A DNA stretch of 64,000 nt from Glandiceps talaboti (GCF_964340395.1 NC_135569.1:6379040-6443039); one strand, 5' to 3'; counted from the stretch's first letter, positions 25,511 through 39,158 are shown. The notes: a model not told the origin generated them from the sequence alone. A program made the numbers and translations.

Positions 25511-28129
25511 GGCTGCATTTTTTAAAAGTAATATACTTCTCTTTGGCAAGCCTTGAGAACAGTGGACCTAGTATGATACTGTGTACTTGAACAGCGTACT
25601 TCATGTTTTAGTGTACAAACTTTTGCTGTAGGTTGATGATCTTGAAATAATATGTAGAGGGAACGCATGTTGATCATCTCACTCTACACACTCTTCCTAG
25701 CAATATGCCCAACTATTTAGAATTCAAACCTTATTTCATATAGTATTGTCTCCACACATGTAACGATATTGTCCTAAATCTACCTCCATGGGTGAATAAA
25801 ATCAGAAAATTCCTTGTATGTGATTGGCTGATCCTGTTTATTGATAGTAAGTCATTAATATTCATTGGACACAGCCAGTAGATTTAAAATCCAGAAACAA
25901 TTTACATATGTTTATTAGCCCAACACTTAATTAATTAAAGTGAAATATTGAAGGCATATTATTTAGATTGTGTGGCGTGTGGTGACAACGTCAAACAGCA
26001 GACAAAAGTTCTCACCTGCATCTATTTCATGCTTGGAAATCTAACAAAATGAAAAATGCTGAGTGTTGATATTGTGTTTAGGAAACAATTTTTAATACAC
26101 TACTGAGTCCACTGTAGTCAAGGTGATGTCATCAATTGTAATTTTTCTTCTAAAGTCACACTAGCTGTATCAGCTGACAGGATTAGTTACAAAGCAATCC
26201 ATGATACCACGCCTTGAATTTCTCACTTTTGCATTACCAACATTTTACATCATACAGGAAATCTTTCTTTAATGCAGTTTTGTTCTACGTTATATATTTC
26301 TTTCGTTCGCCATGCAAAAACTTGTAATCGCCAAATGATACTCAGGCATCCAAAAATCACCAAAGTTTATTGAAATTATAATTCAAGGTCTGTACATGGA
26401 AATGAAAACAAACGTGTAGCACCATTTTTTATCTTGAGGCATTGACTTGCTAAGAAGTAGAACATTTATGTTTTGGGAAGCTGTCAACAAAGTTTTGGGT
26501 CACTTTACCTTGCTGACAAAAATATGTTTTAACAACAGCTTCCATGGAAGTTATTTCAAGAGGAAGTTTCCTTAAGAGTTTAACTACTTACTTTCCAGGT
26601 ATAACTACGATTAACTAGTGTGGCTTTTAACTATCAATCTATACTATGCAGAATTATTGTTAGTATCTATTGTATTGTTAGGTTGTTTTTACAAAGGCAT
26701 GTGCTATTTATTAGTCTAAAAACTAGTCATTTGCTTCTGAATCTTGTCATCATTTTCAATACCTAGGATGATCCAATATTTAACACATCTTTCTGTGCTG
26801 AATTTTAAATTACCACCAATTGTTTAAATCCAATTCATGCAATTAGAGCATTAATATAAACATGATGTTATCATGTCCACACATGACTTACTGGTACATT
26901 CAAACTGGAAGGTAGAGTTATGGCATAAACATGATTCACGTATCAGGAGTGTGTTTTAGGAAAGGTTAAGTTACCAACTACAACTTTCTGTCATTGTCCA
27001 ATCGATTGCAACTGACATACTGTAGTAACAGAAGGTTGCGCTAAAAATTAGGCCATACTAGTTATTGGAAATGATTGCCAGATTTGAAAAGCAATGACCC
27101 GTCATCACGCTATTTATGTAGCAAGACTTAAAAAGAAAAATGCGATTGTATAGTTCACTATTCCACCTTCCAGATAATGGATTCTTAGAATAATTGATGT
27201 AATTTGTAAGGCATTATAGATTCAATTGCACCTTTTCCCACCTCCAATACGTTGTCAACTGTATACATTTCATCTATCTGTGAAACACTTTATACCTAAA
27301 TGTGAATATCACATTAAAAAAAAAAACATCACCGGGGTGTATGTAGATATTAAAATGATGAAGCATTAAGTGTGGAGTATTCCTATCTCCGTAAAATTCC
27401 AAATTATTTCAAAACATGACATGATAATGTTATTATTGTTTCTACTTTTCATAATATTATTTAGCTTTAAGCTTTGCCTCGTATTGCAGCAACAGAATTA
27501 ATCAGATGTCAGTGATTTCCTTCCAATTTTGCAAATGTTTTCAGTGGAAAAACCTAAACAATTCCATAAAAATTATTAAATATGCAACAATTTGTACAAG
27601 TTGTACAGTAATGCCTGACTGTTAATGACCGCTTGATAAAAATTGCTATCAAATAGATTTTGCCTACTATAACATGAATAAAAACACAAAAAAGATGTAG
27701 ATATATACCCCTCGTCTGATTAGATGTACTTGAAGTTGCAGCAAGCATCAAAGCTTGAAAGTCTGACGACCGCAAAAACTTTAACATATAGCAAAATATA
27801 CAATCTGCAAATTCATTAGGTCAGCAGAATAGATATATGCTTAAATAGTACCCTATCTGTGTTCATTGCACAAAATGTTACTTGTGCATTTAGATACACT
27901 ATAGCAAACTTCTCAAATCAAATGTACATGACATTAAAAGATGTATTGCACAGTATATATACAATTCTCAAACTATTAAAAGACCTATAGCATTAATTAC
28001 TTATGATTTATGTTTATACTTATTACGTTACTTCAGTTTTCATTGTGCAAAAATGTTACTTGCACATTTAAATATACTATAGCAAGCATCTACAATCAAA
28101 AATATATGACACCAAAAAAGTGTAATGTA
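25511..28129 (+). other. probable TNFR 3'UTR, then intergenic
   Basis: An AATAAA at 25795-25800, 285 bp after the stop, is the nearest plausible poly(A) signal. Longer 3' ends are possible. No gene is seen in the remaining AT-rich sequence. Confidence 0.45.
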
Positions 28130-28470
28130 TATTAAGCAAACTATACTAAAAGGGCTACAGCATTGATATATACTAAAGGGCTACAGCATTGATATATACA
28201 TGTACTAAAGGGCTACAGCATTGCTATATAAAGGGCTACGGCATTGATAAATACTAAAGGGCTACAGCATTGATATATACTAAAGCATTGATATATACTA
28301 AAGGGCTACAGCATTGCTTTATACTAAAGGGCTACAGCATTGCTATATAAAGGGCTACGGCATTGATATATACTAAAGGGCTACAGCATTGATATATACT
28401 AAAGGGCTACAGCATTGATATATACTAAAGGGCTACAGCATTGCTATATAAAGGGCTACAGCATTGCTTC
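28130..28470. repeat. ~26-bp minisatellite
   Basis: About a dozen copies of a unit containing AAAGGGCTACAGCATTG, separated by variable ATATATACTA spacers. Some copies lack the ATACTA part, and a few read GGGCTACGGCATTG. Confidence 0.9.
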
Positions 28471-31400
28471 ATACTTGAATGTCATTTCAATTTTCACTGC
28501 ACAAAACATTACTTGCACAAAGCCAAGGTATCGTATGATTTGTAATTGGCCATATATAGCATTTGCTTCTGCTCAGGTAAAATGTGTCAGACTGAGATTT
28601 TCCTACAAGGAAGGCCTATGTCTGACTGGTTATTAAGGGACCACCATCAAGAAGTGACTTGATTTGTCTCTTTGAAAATTAAGTCTTTCAATATTGCAAA
28701 GAAATCATAGCCCCAATTGGGATGTTTGTTCTTTTATTAAGGAACTTTAGTTTTGTAATATATATATATTGTTACGTAGTCTTCCATGCTTCGTACATTC
28801 ATTTTCTTTAAGTGCTTTTTAAGGAACATTGAACACATGTGAATTGACCTTGTAATGCAACAGCACACTTTAAGTTCATATCGATATGAAACTTAATTTG
28901 TCTTGCATTCAAAATAACATAACCGTCACTTAAACCATTGAGAAAAATTCCTCGAATTTGCTTAGACCAAAAGCTGTTACTCCAAATTTGAAATGGAAAG
29001 TTGTTCCAAGTGTTCCTTATATGTACCCAATGTCACGTATACACACATAATGCCTCTGTCCTCCACTTGGTGGATTGTCATTTAAAAAAAAAATAAAAAT
29101 GATAAATCACTACAATCTGTTTTGATATCATTTAGACATAAACTGTAGAAGCTTGAAACTACAGTTTTGTTATATCAAGAGATGGACAGTCTGAAAGGTT
29201 CAGCTGTTTGGCTGCTTAGGCCAAATGAAAAGAGTTGTTTGGTTCCAGTTACCAGACCCCACCTAGTATTTCATGCCGACCCTAAAGTCAATCTAAAAAT
29301 TATTGTTTCTTAAAATTCTCAAATAAGAATTTAATCATATTTTTGTTTTTATATATTATACAATTAATATACTCAAGTAAATGTACTTTCCATAAACTAA
29401 GGACTTTTGTTTAATAATATTATGTGACTAAGTTATGTTATTTACAGACATAATTAATAACTATATCTTTGTAAATGATAATCTTGCTTCAAGGTAAGAT
29501 AGCCCAGACACTTAACATTTGAGCTTGACAATACTTGTCAAGGCTCAAGACCTTGTAAACATACATGTAGTTGCATTGTTGCGACCATCTTTGAAATTAG
29601 TAGCCATCTTGGATTTCCAAATGTCCAATTTGGATGGATTGAAAGCATAATCCATAAGGATCAAGTCTCATGCTTGTATCACAGTTTGAATTATTCCACC
29701 AAAAACCTTCCTTTAATCTCCTCCACTATAGATATCTGTTCTGAATTTGAAAATGCCATTAAAGGCTGCACTGTATCCAATTTGTGATTCAAAATAAATC
29801 AATGATGTTATCACATCGCTATGCAACTTTGATTCGGAAGCAGCTGATGGAATTCAGTTGTAAAAATACTATCAGACTAATCGAAGAGTAATGAGTAACT
29901 GTTTGAACAAAATAGCCAATTTACTAGCCCGTACAACATATCTCGTCAGTCTGTCCTAATCTGATAGGACGACATGGCACGTCGTATTTCACAGCCTAGA
30001 GAAATACAAGAGTATGTCAGTATGTGATGAAATACCAACAAGACACCCAGCATTGTTACTGCAAGACAATTTGAATTTGCGCAACTAGAAGTTCTCACAT
30101 AAGGCTTGGCATATTTGGGTGTAAAGCATGGCGACAAGCCGAGTCACTAAAGATGAGATGTGTAGTCTAAAGTAGTAGTTATGGCTTAGAATCTCTTTGT
30201 ATTGCTCAATGAGATCCGAGGTGAAATTTCAAATCCAAATGAAACCCCCCACGCAGTCATTAACATCATGTCTTTTTTAATCAAGCACAGAATTCTGCCC
30301 ATTGATAAGTTTGTGTTTAGGGGAGCAGTTACATATGGTACATTTGTCATATCATAACGCTAGTTTGCACCTTTTACATCATACTTACAGTTGGGTTTTG
30401 ATCAATTGCATGAACAACTTCTGATTCATGATTTCTCATTCAGCTAAGACAGGGTGAAGAGTATATAGTTGTAAGACATCAGCTTTGTGTTTACATGCAT
30501 GTACAAGGATTCTTGGTTGATTTGTCTGGGTCCACCTTGTTGCAGGAGGCATTTTGGTGCAAGAGTGAACATGGCTAATGCAACCAATTTATATTTCTAC
30601 ACATACTTCCTTTATAATCTATCACATGTATGTTTATATTGCCATTAACAGGACATAAGAATATATCGATATATGTAAACTTTATGAAAATATATATCGT
30701 ATAATTTGCAAATCTGGTGTCAAGCTGGTGTTTCCTATAGCAACTAGAATAGTTTTTAAATTTGAGTGCAACCTGACCTATATATGTATATGATTTGTAA
30801 TCTTAAAAAATGCTTGATTTTGAGTGTATCTATTCAGAAAATATACCTATTTTACGGATATTACCTTTCTTTTTTGTTGTGCAACTGAATCCTACCTAAA
30901 CATTTAAAGAAGTTAATATTTAGATTTCAATCATTTTTATGTCAATATTTTTTATAAACCAGATGACTTATGTAGTAAAAACATAGTATATTATCAATCG
31001 TAGTTTTAAAAATATAAACATCAAGTTCACATCTAAAATCAGTGATTCATGTAAAAAAAGAAAAAAAAGAAGAGTACTTCAAAAATTGTGACAAATGTCT
31101 CTTTTAAAAATTTCAATGCAAATATGTACAGCTTTACTTTGATGTTATACCTTTTAATTGTGAGACAATTTCTAAGATGTTTATGTTCTTATTTATTATA
31201 TTTTGCCTGTTGTATCTGAAGTCTAAGCTAATATTTTAATCATGTTTTATTAAATGTATTGATTTTAATTTAAGATATGGCTTTGTCTACTATTTGTTTA
31301 CCAAGAATCTTCAAAAGAAAATTTTTTGAACTTTTCTGTCATAGATAACTATAGCAACAATTTTGTTATGCATTCTCTTCATTCTTTTATGGTATTTTAT

Positions 31401-33246
31401 CTCAACTGTGATATGTTTATTTGTCTTTATTGTATAGTCAGGGCTAAATATTATTCAAGTATTTCATTGTCTTTTTCGCTTGGGCTAATTATCAACAGAA
31501 TGTGAAACAGAATTTTAACTTGGGGCAGTAGACAACAAGGACAGAAAATACTGCAAGGAATTTGTGGCACCATGATACTGAAAGTTATAGAGACACTAGT
31601 CTACCTGTATTCTTGAAGGAATAATGCTGCTACTACACCCTTTGATCTGTTCTGTCTTTTTTGATTTTTTGAATTTTTGTTTGTCCTCCAAGTCTACAAA
31701 TACTTTTTAGATCTGCTAGTTGCGAATGACATCAGATCCCTACACACAACCTGATTGGTCAAATACATGATTAGACATTTAAATTGTGCAATCAGGTCAC
31801 ATGATGAATCTACAGTTAGGATAGCTGAAATAGCATACTTAGTAGCATTGGTCCTTCAAGACTACAAGTGGGGTATAGAGACACACCCACTTGAGGAGTA
31901 AATATACTACATATACATAGCAAGAGAGAAGATTCCACATTTTTAACCACACGCCAGTTTAGATAATGGATTGAGACCAATTTCTGTCACAAAGCATGAG
32001 AAATTGTTGCAGGTTAAGCAACACGCTCATGAGGCATGAGGCCAAATGTCCTGAATAAAAGTGTCACTATCAATTCACATGGTGATGTACAAAACACATT
32101 CCACCATGATTATTTAATAGTTTTATTACATCAGATTTGTGAAAACACCGACAACTTTGAAAATCAATAAATTTTCCTCTAAAACCCGATAAAATGAAAA
32201 GAGAGAATCCATATTTTTGCCAAAGTTTGAAAGCACTCGATAATAGAGCTAGGGAAATCTAATTTGGAATATTTTCTCAGTTTCCCTTACACTGTGCCAT
32301 AATTTAAGAGGGAACTTCTTGTAAATTGACTTGGGACTCGACCATTTGCCAACCTTAACAAAAACACACTACAAAGGGCATGGCCATTTTGTAAATATCT
32401 AAAACCAAGTTAGATTCTGTTTTTCAGAACATTAATTTAAAATTAATTTTTCTTTCTTTCAAACTGCATATTGCAATCTACTTAAATATACTTAAAAGTA
32501 CTCTGCCGTAAGTGTTTTCTGATGTTTTGAAGAAAATTGATATTAATTTTGTTAGGTTCGCATTGCCAATTTTTGTCGGATGCATTTCTAAAAAGCAGTT
32601 ATGGCAAGTATTTATTGTGTGTTATCATATCTAAGCTTTGATTTTTGGGTTGTTTTATTTGAAGTGAATGAAACATTTGATTACCTACATTGTATGAACA
32701 ACTTTTTAATGTGGTTCAAATTACTGTAATTAAGAAATGGCAAATATTGTATAGTTTTAGAATAAAATTTTTGACGTTTATATATTATGAGCCTGTCTGT
32801 TGTGTTGTGTTGTATTGAGTGAATGTGATCTGTGTACCGTGGGGTTGTGATCAACGCTCGTCTGCCAAACAGACAAAGAGTGTAACAAAACAAACAAATA
32901 AACAAAAACAAACAAGACAACACATGTATTCTACTAGAAACTCCACGACAAAAATTGGTGTGTATTTTAATGGTAACATACATGAATATCTTATTTGGTC
33001 TATATGCAATTGGAACACTTCTAGATTGACTGACTTTTTATGTTCCTGTAAATTTACACTTTCTGCCATTTTAAGTGGAAGGTATGTGAAATCAGGGACA
33101 CACTGCAAAGATAACAAATAGATTTAACATCAATGGTAGGGAGGGAGGTCTTGAATGATCCCCCAGAATTGGACAATAGTCAATGTTGCATTTTTATGTT
33201 ATATGTATTTTACATGCAAGTTTATTAAGCCATCATCGAGGTCAGC
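28471..33246. other. AT-rich non-genic stretch
   Basis: No gene supported. A dispersed-repeat fragment with TTGTTTGGTTCCAG and GCCGACCCTAAA lies at about 29236-29300 and recurs near 46.15 kb and 61.1 kb. An AATAAA is present at 32761-32766. Confidence 0.45.
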
Positions 33247-33490
33247 AATAGAGAACTTGCAAACCCGCCATGTTGAATGTTGCATCATGGGAAATGTGAT
33301 AATAAATACTAATCAAATAGTATTGTAGACAACATTGTTTTTAACCATAAATAATCAATTCATAGTCACCCTGACCATTGTGTAGGTTTATTTTATCGGT
33401 AGCTCCAGATTAGGTATTACGATAACCACAGATAATTCCATAGTCCTTTGCATCTGAGCATGCTCAGTCTGGATTGCAAGTTCCCTATTC
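33247..33490. mobile_element. foldback/MITE copy without insertion (empty-site relative)
   Basis: The ends are inverted: AATAGAGAACTTGCAA and TTGCAAGTTCCCTATT. The interior carries ATGTTGAATGTTGCATCATG, TCACCCTGACCATTGTG and CATGCTCAGTCTGG. The same sequence flanks the hAT-like insert at 41.8-42.8 kb, so this is its uninterrupted relative. Confidence 0.85.
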
Positions 33491-33739
33491 AACCAGAGAA
33501 GACACAATTTACAAAGAAAGCAATCATGGGTGGTTAATAATGTAAATCAAACCAGTCGTTTGAGTAAATTTAATCCGATAGTCATTGAGTTATTTACAAT
33601 GTTATATTGGCTTGATTAGTTCTCACTAGTTAAGCTGTGCTAATGAATATTAATCGACAATCGCCTTCAATATCAATATATTGATGAGTTTAGTAGATTT
33701 CAGTCTGCTATTATGTACATGTACAAGTTGTGTCTGTAC

Positions 33740-34240
33740 AAATGTATGTATGTATGAATGTATGTGTACTATGTATACTATGTGTGTGTGTATGTGTACT
33801 GTGCATGTATATGTATGTATGTATGTGTGTACAATGAATTTTAGATCTGGCCAATGCCCCTTTAACACAGATACTGAATAGATACGCGATAAAATTGTGC
33901 TCTGGTTACGAGTAGATACATACGTATGTATGTACGTACGTACGTATGTACATGTTTGGATGTAGGTGTTTGTATGTATGTATGTATGCCGGTATGTATG
34001 TATGTATGTGTACTGTGCATGTACAGTATAAGTATGTATGTATGTATATATATGTATGTATGCATGTATGTATATATAATATGTATGTATGTGTTTGTAT
34101 ACATGTACGTACGTACGTACGTACGTACGTACGTACATACGTATGTATGCATATATACATGTAATATGTATGTGTGTTTGTATGTATGTATGTATATATA
34201 ACATGTATGTATGTATGTATGTATGTGTGTGTATGTACCC
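33740..34240. repeat. GTAT/GTAC repeat region
   Basis: Interrupted GTAT tetramers include a pure GTAC block at about 34105-34136 and shorter GTAC runs near 33930. Multi-frame open reading across it is repeat artefact. Confidence 0.9.
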
Positions 34241-35140
34241 CGGTATGTACTGTTTAGAAAATTTGTGATGTTCAATATGCACCATTTATAATTCCTAATG
34301 AAAACAACTATGCAGGATTTGACACTTTAAACCCAGTGAATAACTCGATTACCCTTGAGTGCCATGTTTCCTAATGAGCAGATGTGATTTCAACAACTTG
34401 ATAAACATAGACATAGAAATATCTATAACGCAATCTCATTGACAAGGGACCTCCATATAAATTATTTGATTATATCCATACCTGCAACCAAAGATGTCTT
34501 GAACTACAGGATGAATTGTAGCCACCGAAGTAATTATTTTATGCTTAATAGGCCAATTTAAGTTCATTGATGGTTATTAGGAATGTCACTTCTTGATCCA
34601 GGAGATTTGTCAATTCACTACGGTCCCATAATTATACTGCGATAGTACCACAGGTTATTAGATCAATGTTACAAGGTCATTTATCAGTATCAATTCATGT
34701 CTGAACCTCAAACTAGGTGTCATGAATGTTATTTGCCAATATTTTTCTTCGTTCAGCCAAGGAAATATGAGTGACCTAAGGGGTCTTTGTCACAGTAGTG
34801 ACAACCCTTAGGTCATGTAGGGTCTTGTCCTGGATGTTCATTTCTCAAACTGCATTGCATATTGAAGTAATTGTGAACTCAAACACCCTATACAGTGAAG
34901 ACTGCCATGTACTACAAATGCAGACTGTCACTATTCCACCCCTGCATATGTTGTTCTCACTAATAAGCAGATACCACAAATCTGTGGTTGCCAAATGGGG
35001 ACCAAAGTATCCCTTCTTGTGACAGTATACTGAATATGTTAACCCCATTTATATGAACCTTGGATGGCCAAGACAGTCTTTCAGCACTTCCAAATCTCTC
35101 CCTTGCATTGGTTTCAAACTAGCTATATTGCCTTGGCTCA
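34241..35140. other. no supported gene
   Basis: Nothing recognised apart from short accidental frames. Confidence 0.4.
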
Positions 35141-35149
35141 TAGGTACTG

Positions 35150-36640
35150 TATACTACTTGTATTGAGGTATTAGTGTGTATGGTTGGGGTAGGCAGGTGA
35201 CTTGTGACAAGTATTGAAGTACTAGTGTGTATGGTTGGGGTAGACAGGTGACTTGTGACAAGTATTGAGGTACTAGTGAGTATGGTTGGGGTAGGCAGGT
35301 GACTTGTGACTAGTATTGAAGTACTAATGTGTATGGTTGGGGTAGGCAGGTGACTTGTGACAAGTATTGAAGTACTAATGTGTATGGTTGGGGTAGGCAG
35401 GTGACTTGTGACAAGTATTGAAGTACTAATGTGTATGGTTGGGGTAGGCAGGTAACTTGTGACAAGTATTGAGGTACTAGTGAGTATGGTTGGGGTAGGC
35501 AGGTGACTTGTGGCAAGTATTGAAGTACTAGTGTGTATGGTTGGGGTAGGCAGGTGACTTGTGATAAGTATTGAAGTACTAATGTGTATGGTTGGGGTAG
35601 GCAGGTTACTTGTGACAAGTATTGAAGTGCTAGTGTGTATGGTTGGGGTAGGCAGGTGACTTGTGACTAGTATTGCGGTATTAGTGTGTATGGTTGGGGT
35701 AGGCAGGTGACTTGTGACTAGTATTGCAGTATTAGTGTGTATGGTTGGGGTAGGCAGGTGACTTGTGACAAGTATTGAAGTACTAGTGTGTATGGTTGGG
35801 GTATGCAGGTGACTTGTGACAAGTATTGAAGTACTAGTGTGTATGGTTGGGGTATGCAGGTGACTTGTGACAAGTATTGAAGTACTAATGTGTATGGTTG
35901 GGGTATGCAGGTGACTTGTGACAAGTATTGAAGTACTAGTGTGTATGGTTGGGGTATGCAGGTGACTTGTGACAAGTATTGAAGTACTAGTGTGTATGGT
36001 TGGGGTAGGCAGGTAACTTGTGACAAGTATTGAAGTACTAGTGTGTATGGTTGGGGTATGCAGGTGACTTGTGACAAGTATTGAAGTACTAATGTGTATG
36101 GTTGGGGTATGCAGGTGACTTGTGACAAGTATTGAAGTACTAGTGTGTATGGTTGGGGTATGCAGGTGACTTGTGACTAGTATTGAAGTACTAATGTGTA
36201 TGGTTGGGGTAGGCAGGTAACTTGTGACAAGTATTGAAGTACTAGTGTGTATGGTTGGGGTATGCAGGTGACTTGTGACAAGTATTGAAGTACTAATGTG
36301 TATGGTTGGGGTATGCAGGTGACTTGTGACAAGTATTGAAGTACTAGTGTGTATGGTTGGGGTATGCAGGTGACTTGTGACTAGTATTGAAGTACTAATG
36401 TGTATGGTTGGGGTAGGCAGGTAACTTGTGACAAGTATTGAAGTACTAGTGTGTATGGTTGGGGTAGGCAGGTGACTTGTGACAAGTATTGAAGTACTAG
36501 TGTGTATGGTTGGGGTATGCAGGTGACTTGTGACTAGTATTGAAGTACTAATGTGTATGGTTGGGGTAGGCAGGTAACTTGTGACAAGTATTGAAGTACT
36601 AGTGTGTATGGTTGGGGTAGGCAGGTGACTTGTGACAAGT
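35150..36640. repeat. 51-bp minisatellite, about 29 copies, with 204-bp higher-order unit
   Basis: Each unit contains GTATGGTTGGGGTAGGCAGG followed by TGACTTGTGACAAG. The unit is 17 codons long, so at least two minus-strand frames stay open, one for more than 500 codons. That frame has no ATG at all, and the reading in the other frame is equally repetitive. Both argue for non-coding DNA. Variants form a four-unit block: 36028-36231 is repeated without visible difference at 36232-36435. Confidence 0.93.
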
Positions 36641-37519
36641 AAATAAACAACCTCAAGTATGACTTTACTTGTGCAATGCCCAAGCCTGAGGGAAACCACA
36701 TGTCCAGATTTTTTTTTTGTTAGCTTTGAAGTATGATGTCAACCATCTCATTGGCCAAGTTGCTCTAACTGGTGCCTCAAAGCCAACTCCCACAAATCCA
36801 AGAGATGTTGTATAGAGGTGCTAGTATGGCTGATGGAGGTAGGGGTAAAGGACTTTTGACAAGTCACTAGGCAATCAACAGTTGCAGTAAATTTGCCATC
36901 CTTTAACACTGTCTGGATAAGCACAATTTGATGGACTTCTCTCTCTTGGTTCTGATTTACACTACTCTAGCAATCAAGGTCTCAGTTTACAAGATAGACA
37001 CAAACTAAAACTGTTGTTCTTCAATATGGCTGATTACTAAAGTGGCCCATGTGGTGTGAACCTAATCATCTTGTGATCATGACAATGTGTAAACACAAAG
37101 TCCCAAAAAATGTGCTCAACATGATCACTCTTAAACTATTACCAAATTTCAGATAACTGAACATTGTATATTGAACACATAAACACACACACATGCATGC
37201 ATGCACATACATACACACATACATAGTCATCAAAAATGTCACCCTACTGAAAGTATTTGTACTCTTAGTAGGGAAAAGTGATAAAATCTGGAGAAACTGT
37301 GGTTCTTTAATATCTTGCTTGTGCCTGTATGTACAAATCAACAAACAACCCAACCAATAGACTGGTAGATCCATCATTGAGGTCACTGCACTACTCATCC
37401 TATAACTACAGCAGTAAGTGAAGCATCCCACAACGATGAATTTTTCAGTCAAAACTATATTCCTTTCTCCAAAGGAACAAAAAATATTTGAATCATACAA
37501 CAACAAACAACATCAGATC
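36641..37519. other. intergenic, downstream of RPL22
   Basis: No gene supported. A short CA/CATG-rich patch lies at about 37183-37215. Confidence 0.4.
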
Positions 37520-39158
37520 AAAAGTTAAAGCATATTTAAGCTTTATTGCAGTACCATCACACAATTACAAAAGATATGACAAGAGTGAAATGGACAGCTT
37601 TAAAAAAGATGATTTAGTTGTCATCATCGTCATCTTCATCTTCATCCTGGTTAATCTGGAAGTAGCGTAGATCGTAGGTCTCTTTGTTGGACGCAACAAC
37701 ACGTAACCAATCTCTCAGGTTGTTCTTCTTTAGGTACTTCTTGGTAAGGTACTTCAGGTACCTGTAAATTAATCATATTTTGCTATCAATTTAACATGAA
37801 AGCTGAGGACTTGGTCTCTGTGTAACTGGGAAGTTGCTAAATCTCCCAAAACGACTCCCTATCATTTGCACTCTAAAAAGACAGACCACAAGCTCCCTTT
37901 ATCTGTGATGGTAACTTTACAAATTCCTTAATACCACTCTTAATATTTTCATATACGATGCACTCACATTCAAACCCAGTCACAATATCTCGTTGTATGG
38001 AGCAACATGGTATTATAAATTAATTTCAACTTACCGTTTAGAGAAAGCAATATCAGCTTGAACAATCAGTTTGCTCTTGTTACGTTCCACTGTCACATGG
38101 CTGCCAAGGTTACCTGTTTTACCATTTACCTTGATCCTCTCCATCAGGAATTGTTCCTATTGCACCATGGGAAAAGCAGACAAGACAGGTACAGGGTTAG
38201 GGAAGGTGGCCCTAACCATTAGCCAGGGAAGTTGCCCTGGTTACGACACTAGGGAAGATGGCCCTAGCTTGTACAAGACTAGGGAAGACAGCCCTAATCC
38301 AAAGTATCAGTTAGAAATTATGTAGTAGTAATGATTTTTTTTTTCAACAGATGAAATCATTTGAGTAAAATTATCAAAATCGTTATCATATTTGAAACAG
38401 AGAACTTATGTATAGCAAGTGCAGTTGTGATGTGGCACAGAATTACGCTGGTCCGATCAATTTTAGTAATAATCCATGATTTGATTTCATAATTCCAGAA
38501 TAAATTAATTATTCAAGCCATAAATGTGACTTACAAAGTTGGTTGCGTCCATGATGCCATCTTCAACTGGATGTGCACAGTCAATGACACACTTGAACGT
38601 CTGCTTCTTCTTCTTGCCCTTTGGGCCTTGTTTACCACCTTTCTTTTGAGCCTGTGAATATTAATAGGATTTAATTCAATAAGATTTTAATTGTGATTCA
38701 TTTTCTCTCTACTTCTCACATCCTTCAGACTTAGCGCAGGCTGTAGCTTGTAGTGTAGGCATCAAACTTTAGCAAAATGCATTTTTAAGGCAGATAGCCC
38801 GGTACGGTGACGGATAATTCCGTCCTATTTCAACTCGCCCCAATTTCAGTGCATCGGAAGAGTTGAAATTGTGACGAAGTGAATCGCAATCACCCGGTGA
38901 TTGCCATTGCCCAGCATGGCATGGCGGACAGCCACGTGTTTTCTGACTTGGGAAGTGCACGGGTTGGCAAAATGCTCAAAATTCGATTCTTATTCGCTTG
39001 ATAAAGGCATTGAACCGCTTTGATAGTAATCAACTATACTTTATGATGTCGAAAATGGTAAATACTGCCATTTTCACGAATGAAAAGGCGAGAATTTCTA
39101 TATTTCAAGAGATATTTGTGAACTCACTGTTGGCATATTGGCGGTCGGGGTTGGAAAG
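37520..39158 (-). CDS. RPL22: 60S ribosomal protein L22 (eL22), complete gene
   Basis: Coding exons on the minus strand: 39128-39136, 38535-38651, 38035-38156 and 37614-37761. They total 396 nt, or 131 residues (human 128). The first exon encodes only Met-Pro-Thr before a GTGAGT donor, and the next begins AQKKGGKQ. The body matches eL22 throughout: [67 protein letters not shown], with the usual acidic tail ending in Asn. eL22 is an RNA-binding protein of the large cytosolic ribosomal subunit. A pyrimidine run CTTTCC at about 39158-39153 (minus strand) looks like a 5'TOP start. The poly(A) signal is at 37542-37547. The three-codon first exon is the only inferred part. Confidence 0.95.
37542..37547 (-). 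terminator. RPL22 poly(A) signal AATAAA
   Basis: TTTATT on the plus strand, 67 bp past the RPL22 stop codon, at the usual distance for a ribosomal protein gene. Confidence 0.8.
37614..37761 (-). CDS. RPL22: RPL22 exon 4 (C-terminal)
   Basis: It begins after AATTTACAG with the last base of an Arg codon and ends with TAA at 37614-37616. It encodes the strongly conserved [20 protein letters not shown] block and the acidic tail. Confidence 0.95.
38035..38156 (-). CDS. RPL22: RPL22 exon 3
   Basis: Bounded by CAATAG and GTAAG. It encodes [18 protein letters not shown] through AFSK in the family's usual order. Confidence 0.95.
38196..38300. repeat. short tandem repeat in RPL22 intron 2
   Basis: Three to four imperfect units of about 30 bp share AGGGAAG(N)TGGCCCTA. 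Each unit is itself a small inverted repeat (AGGG...CCCT). Confidence 0.75.
38535..38651 (-). CDS. RPL22: RPL22 exon 2
   Basis: Exactly 39 codons between ATTCACAG and GTAAGT. A basic Lys-rich start is followed by [19 protein letters not shown]. Confidence 0.95.
39128..39136 (-). CDS. RPL22: RPL22 exon 1 coding part (three codons)
   Basis: ATG CCA ACA followed by GTGAGT keeps the downstream frame. The ATG is preceded by GACCGCCAAT and, about 17 bp further up, the CTTTCC initiator. Tiny first coding exons are usual for ribosomal protein genes. Confidence 0.75.

Noticed and set aside
28130-28470. Possible CRISPR-like array
   Set aside because: The spacers are themselves repeats, not unique sequences, and the genome is animal. 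It is an ordinary minisatellite.
32761-32766. Poly(A) signal ending a 7-kb TNFR 3'UTR
   Set aside because: AATAAA is frequent in AT-rich DNA and a closer signal lies at 25795; transcript data would be needed.
33650-34285. 211-codon His/Tyr/Thr-rich minus-strand frame
   Set aside because: Translation of the GTAT-type repeat region.
35119-36699. 526-codon minus-strand open frame as a repeat-rich protein gene
   Set aside because: The frame starts at GTG and has no ATG. It is open only because the 51-bp unit is a multiple of three, and a second frame is also open over much of the array.
37762-39127. snoRNA genes in RPL22 introns
   Set aside because: Ribosomal protein introns often host them, but I found no C-box/D-box pair in the minus-strand introns.
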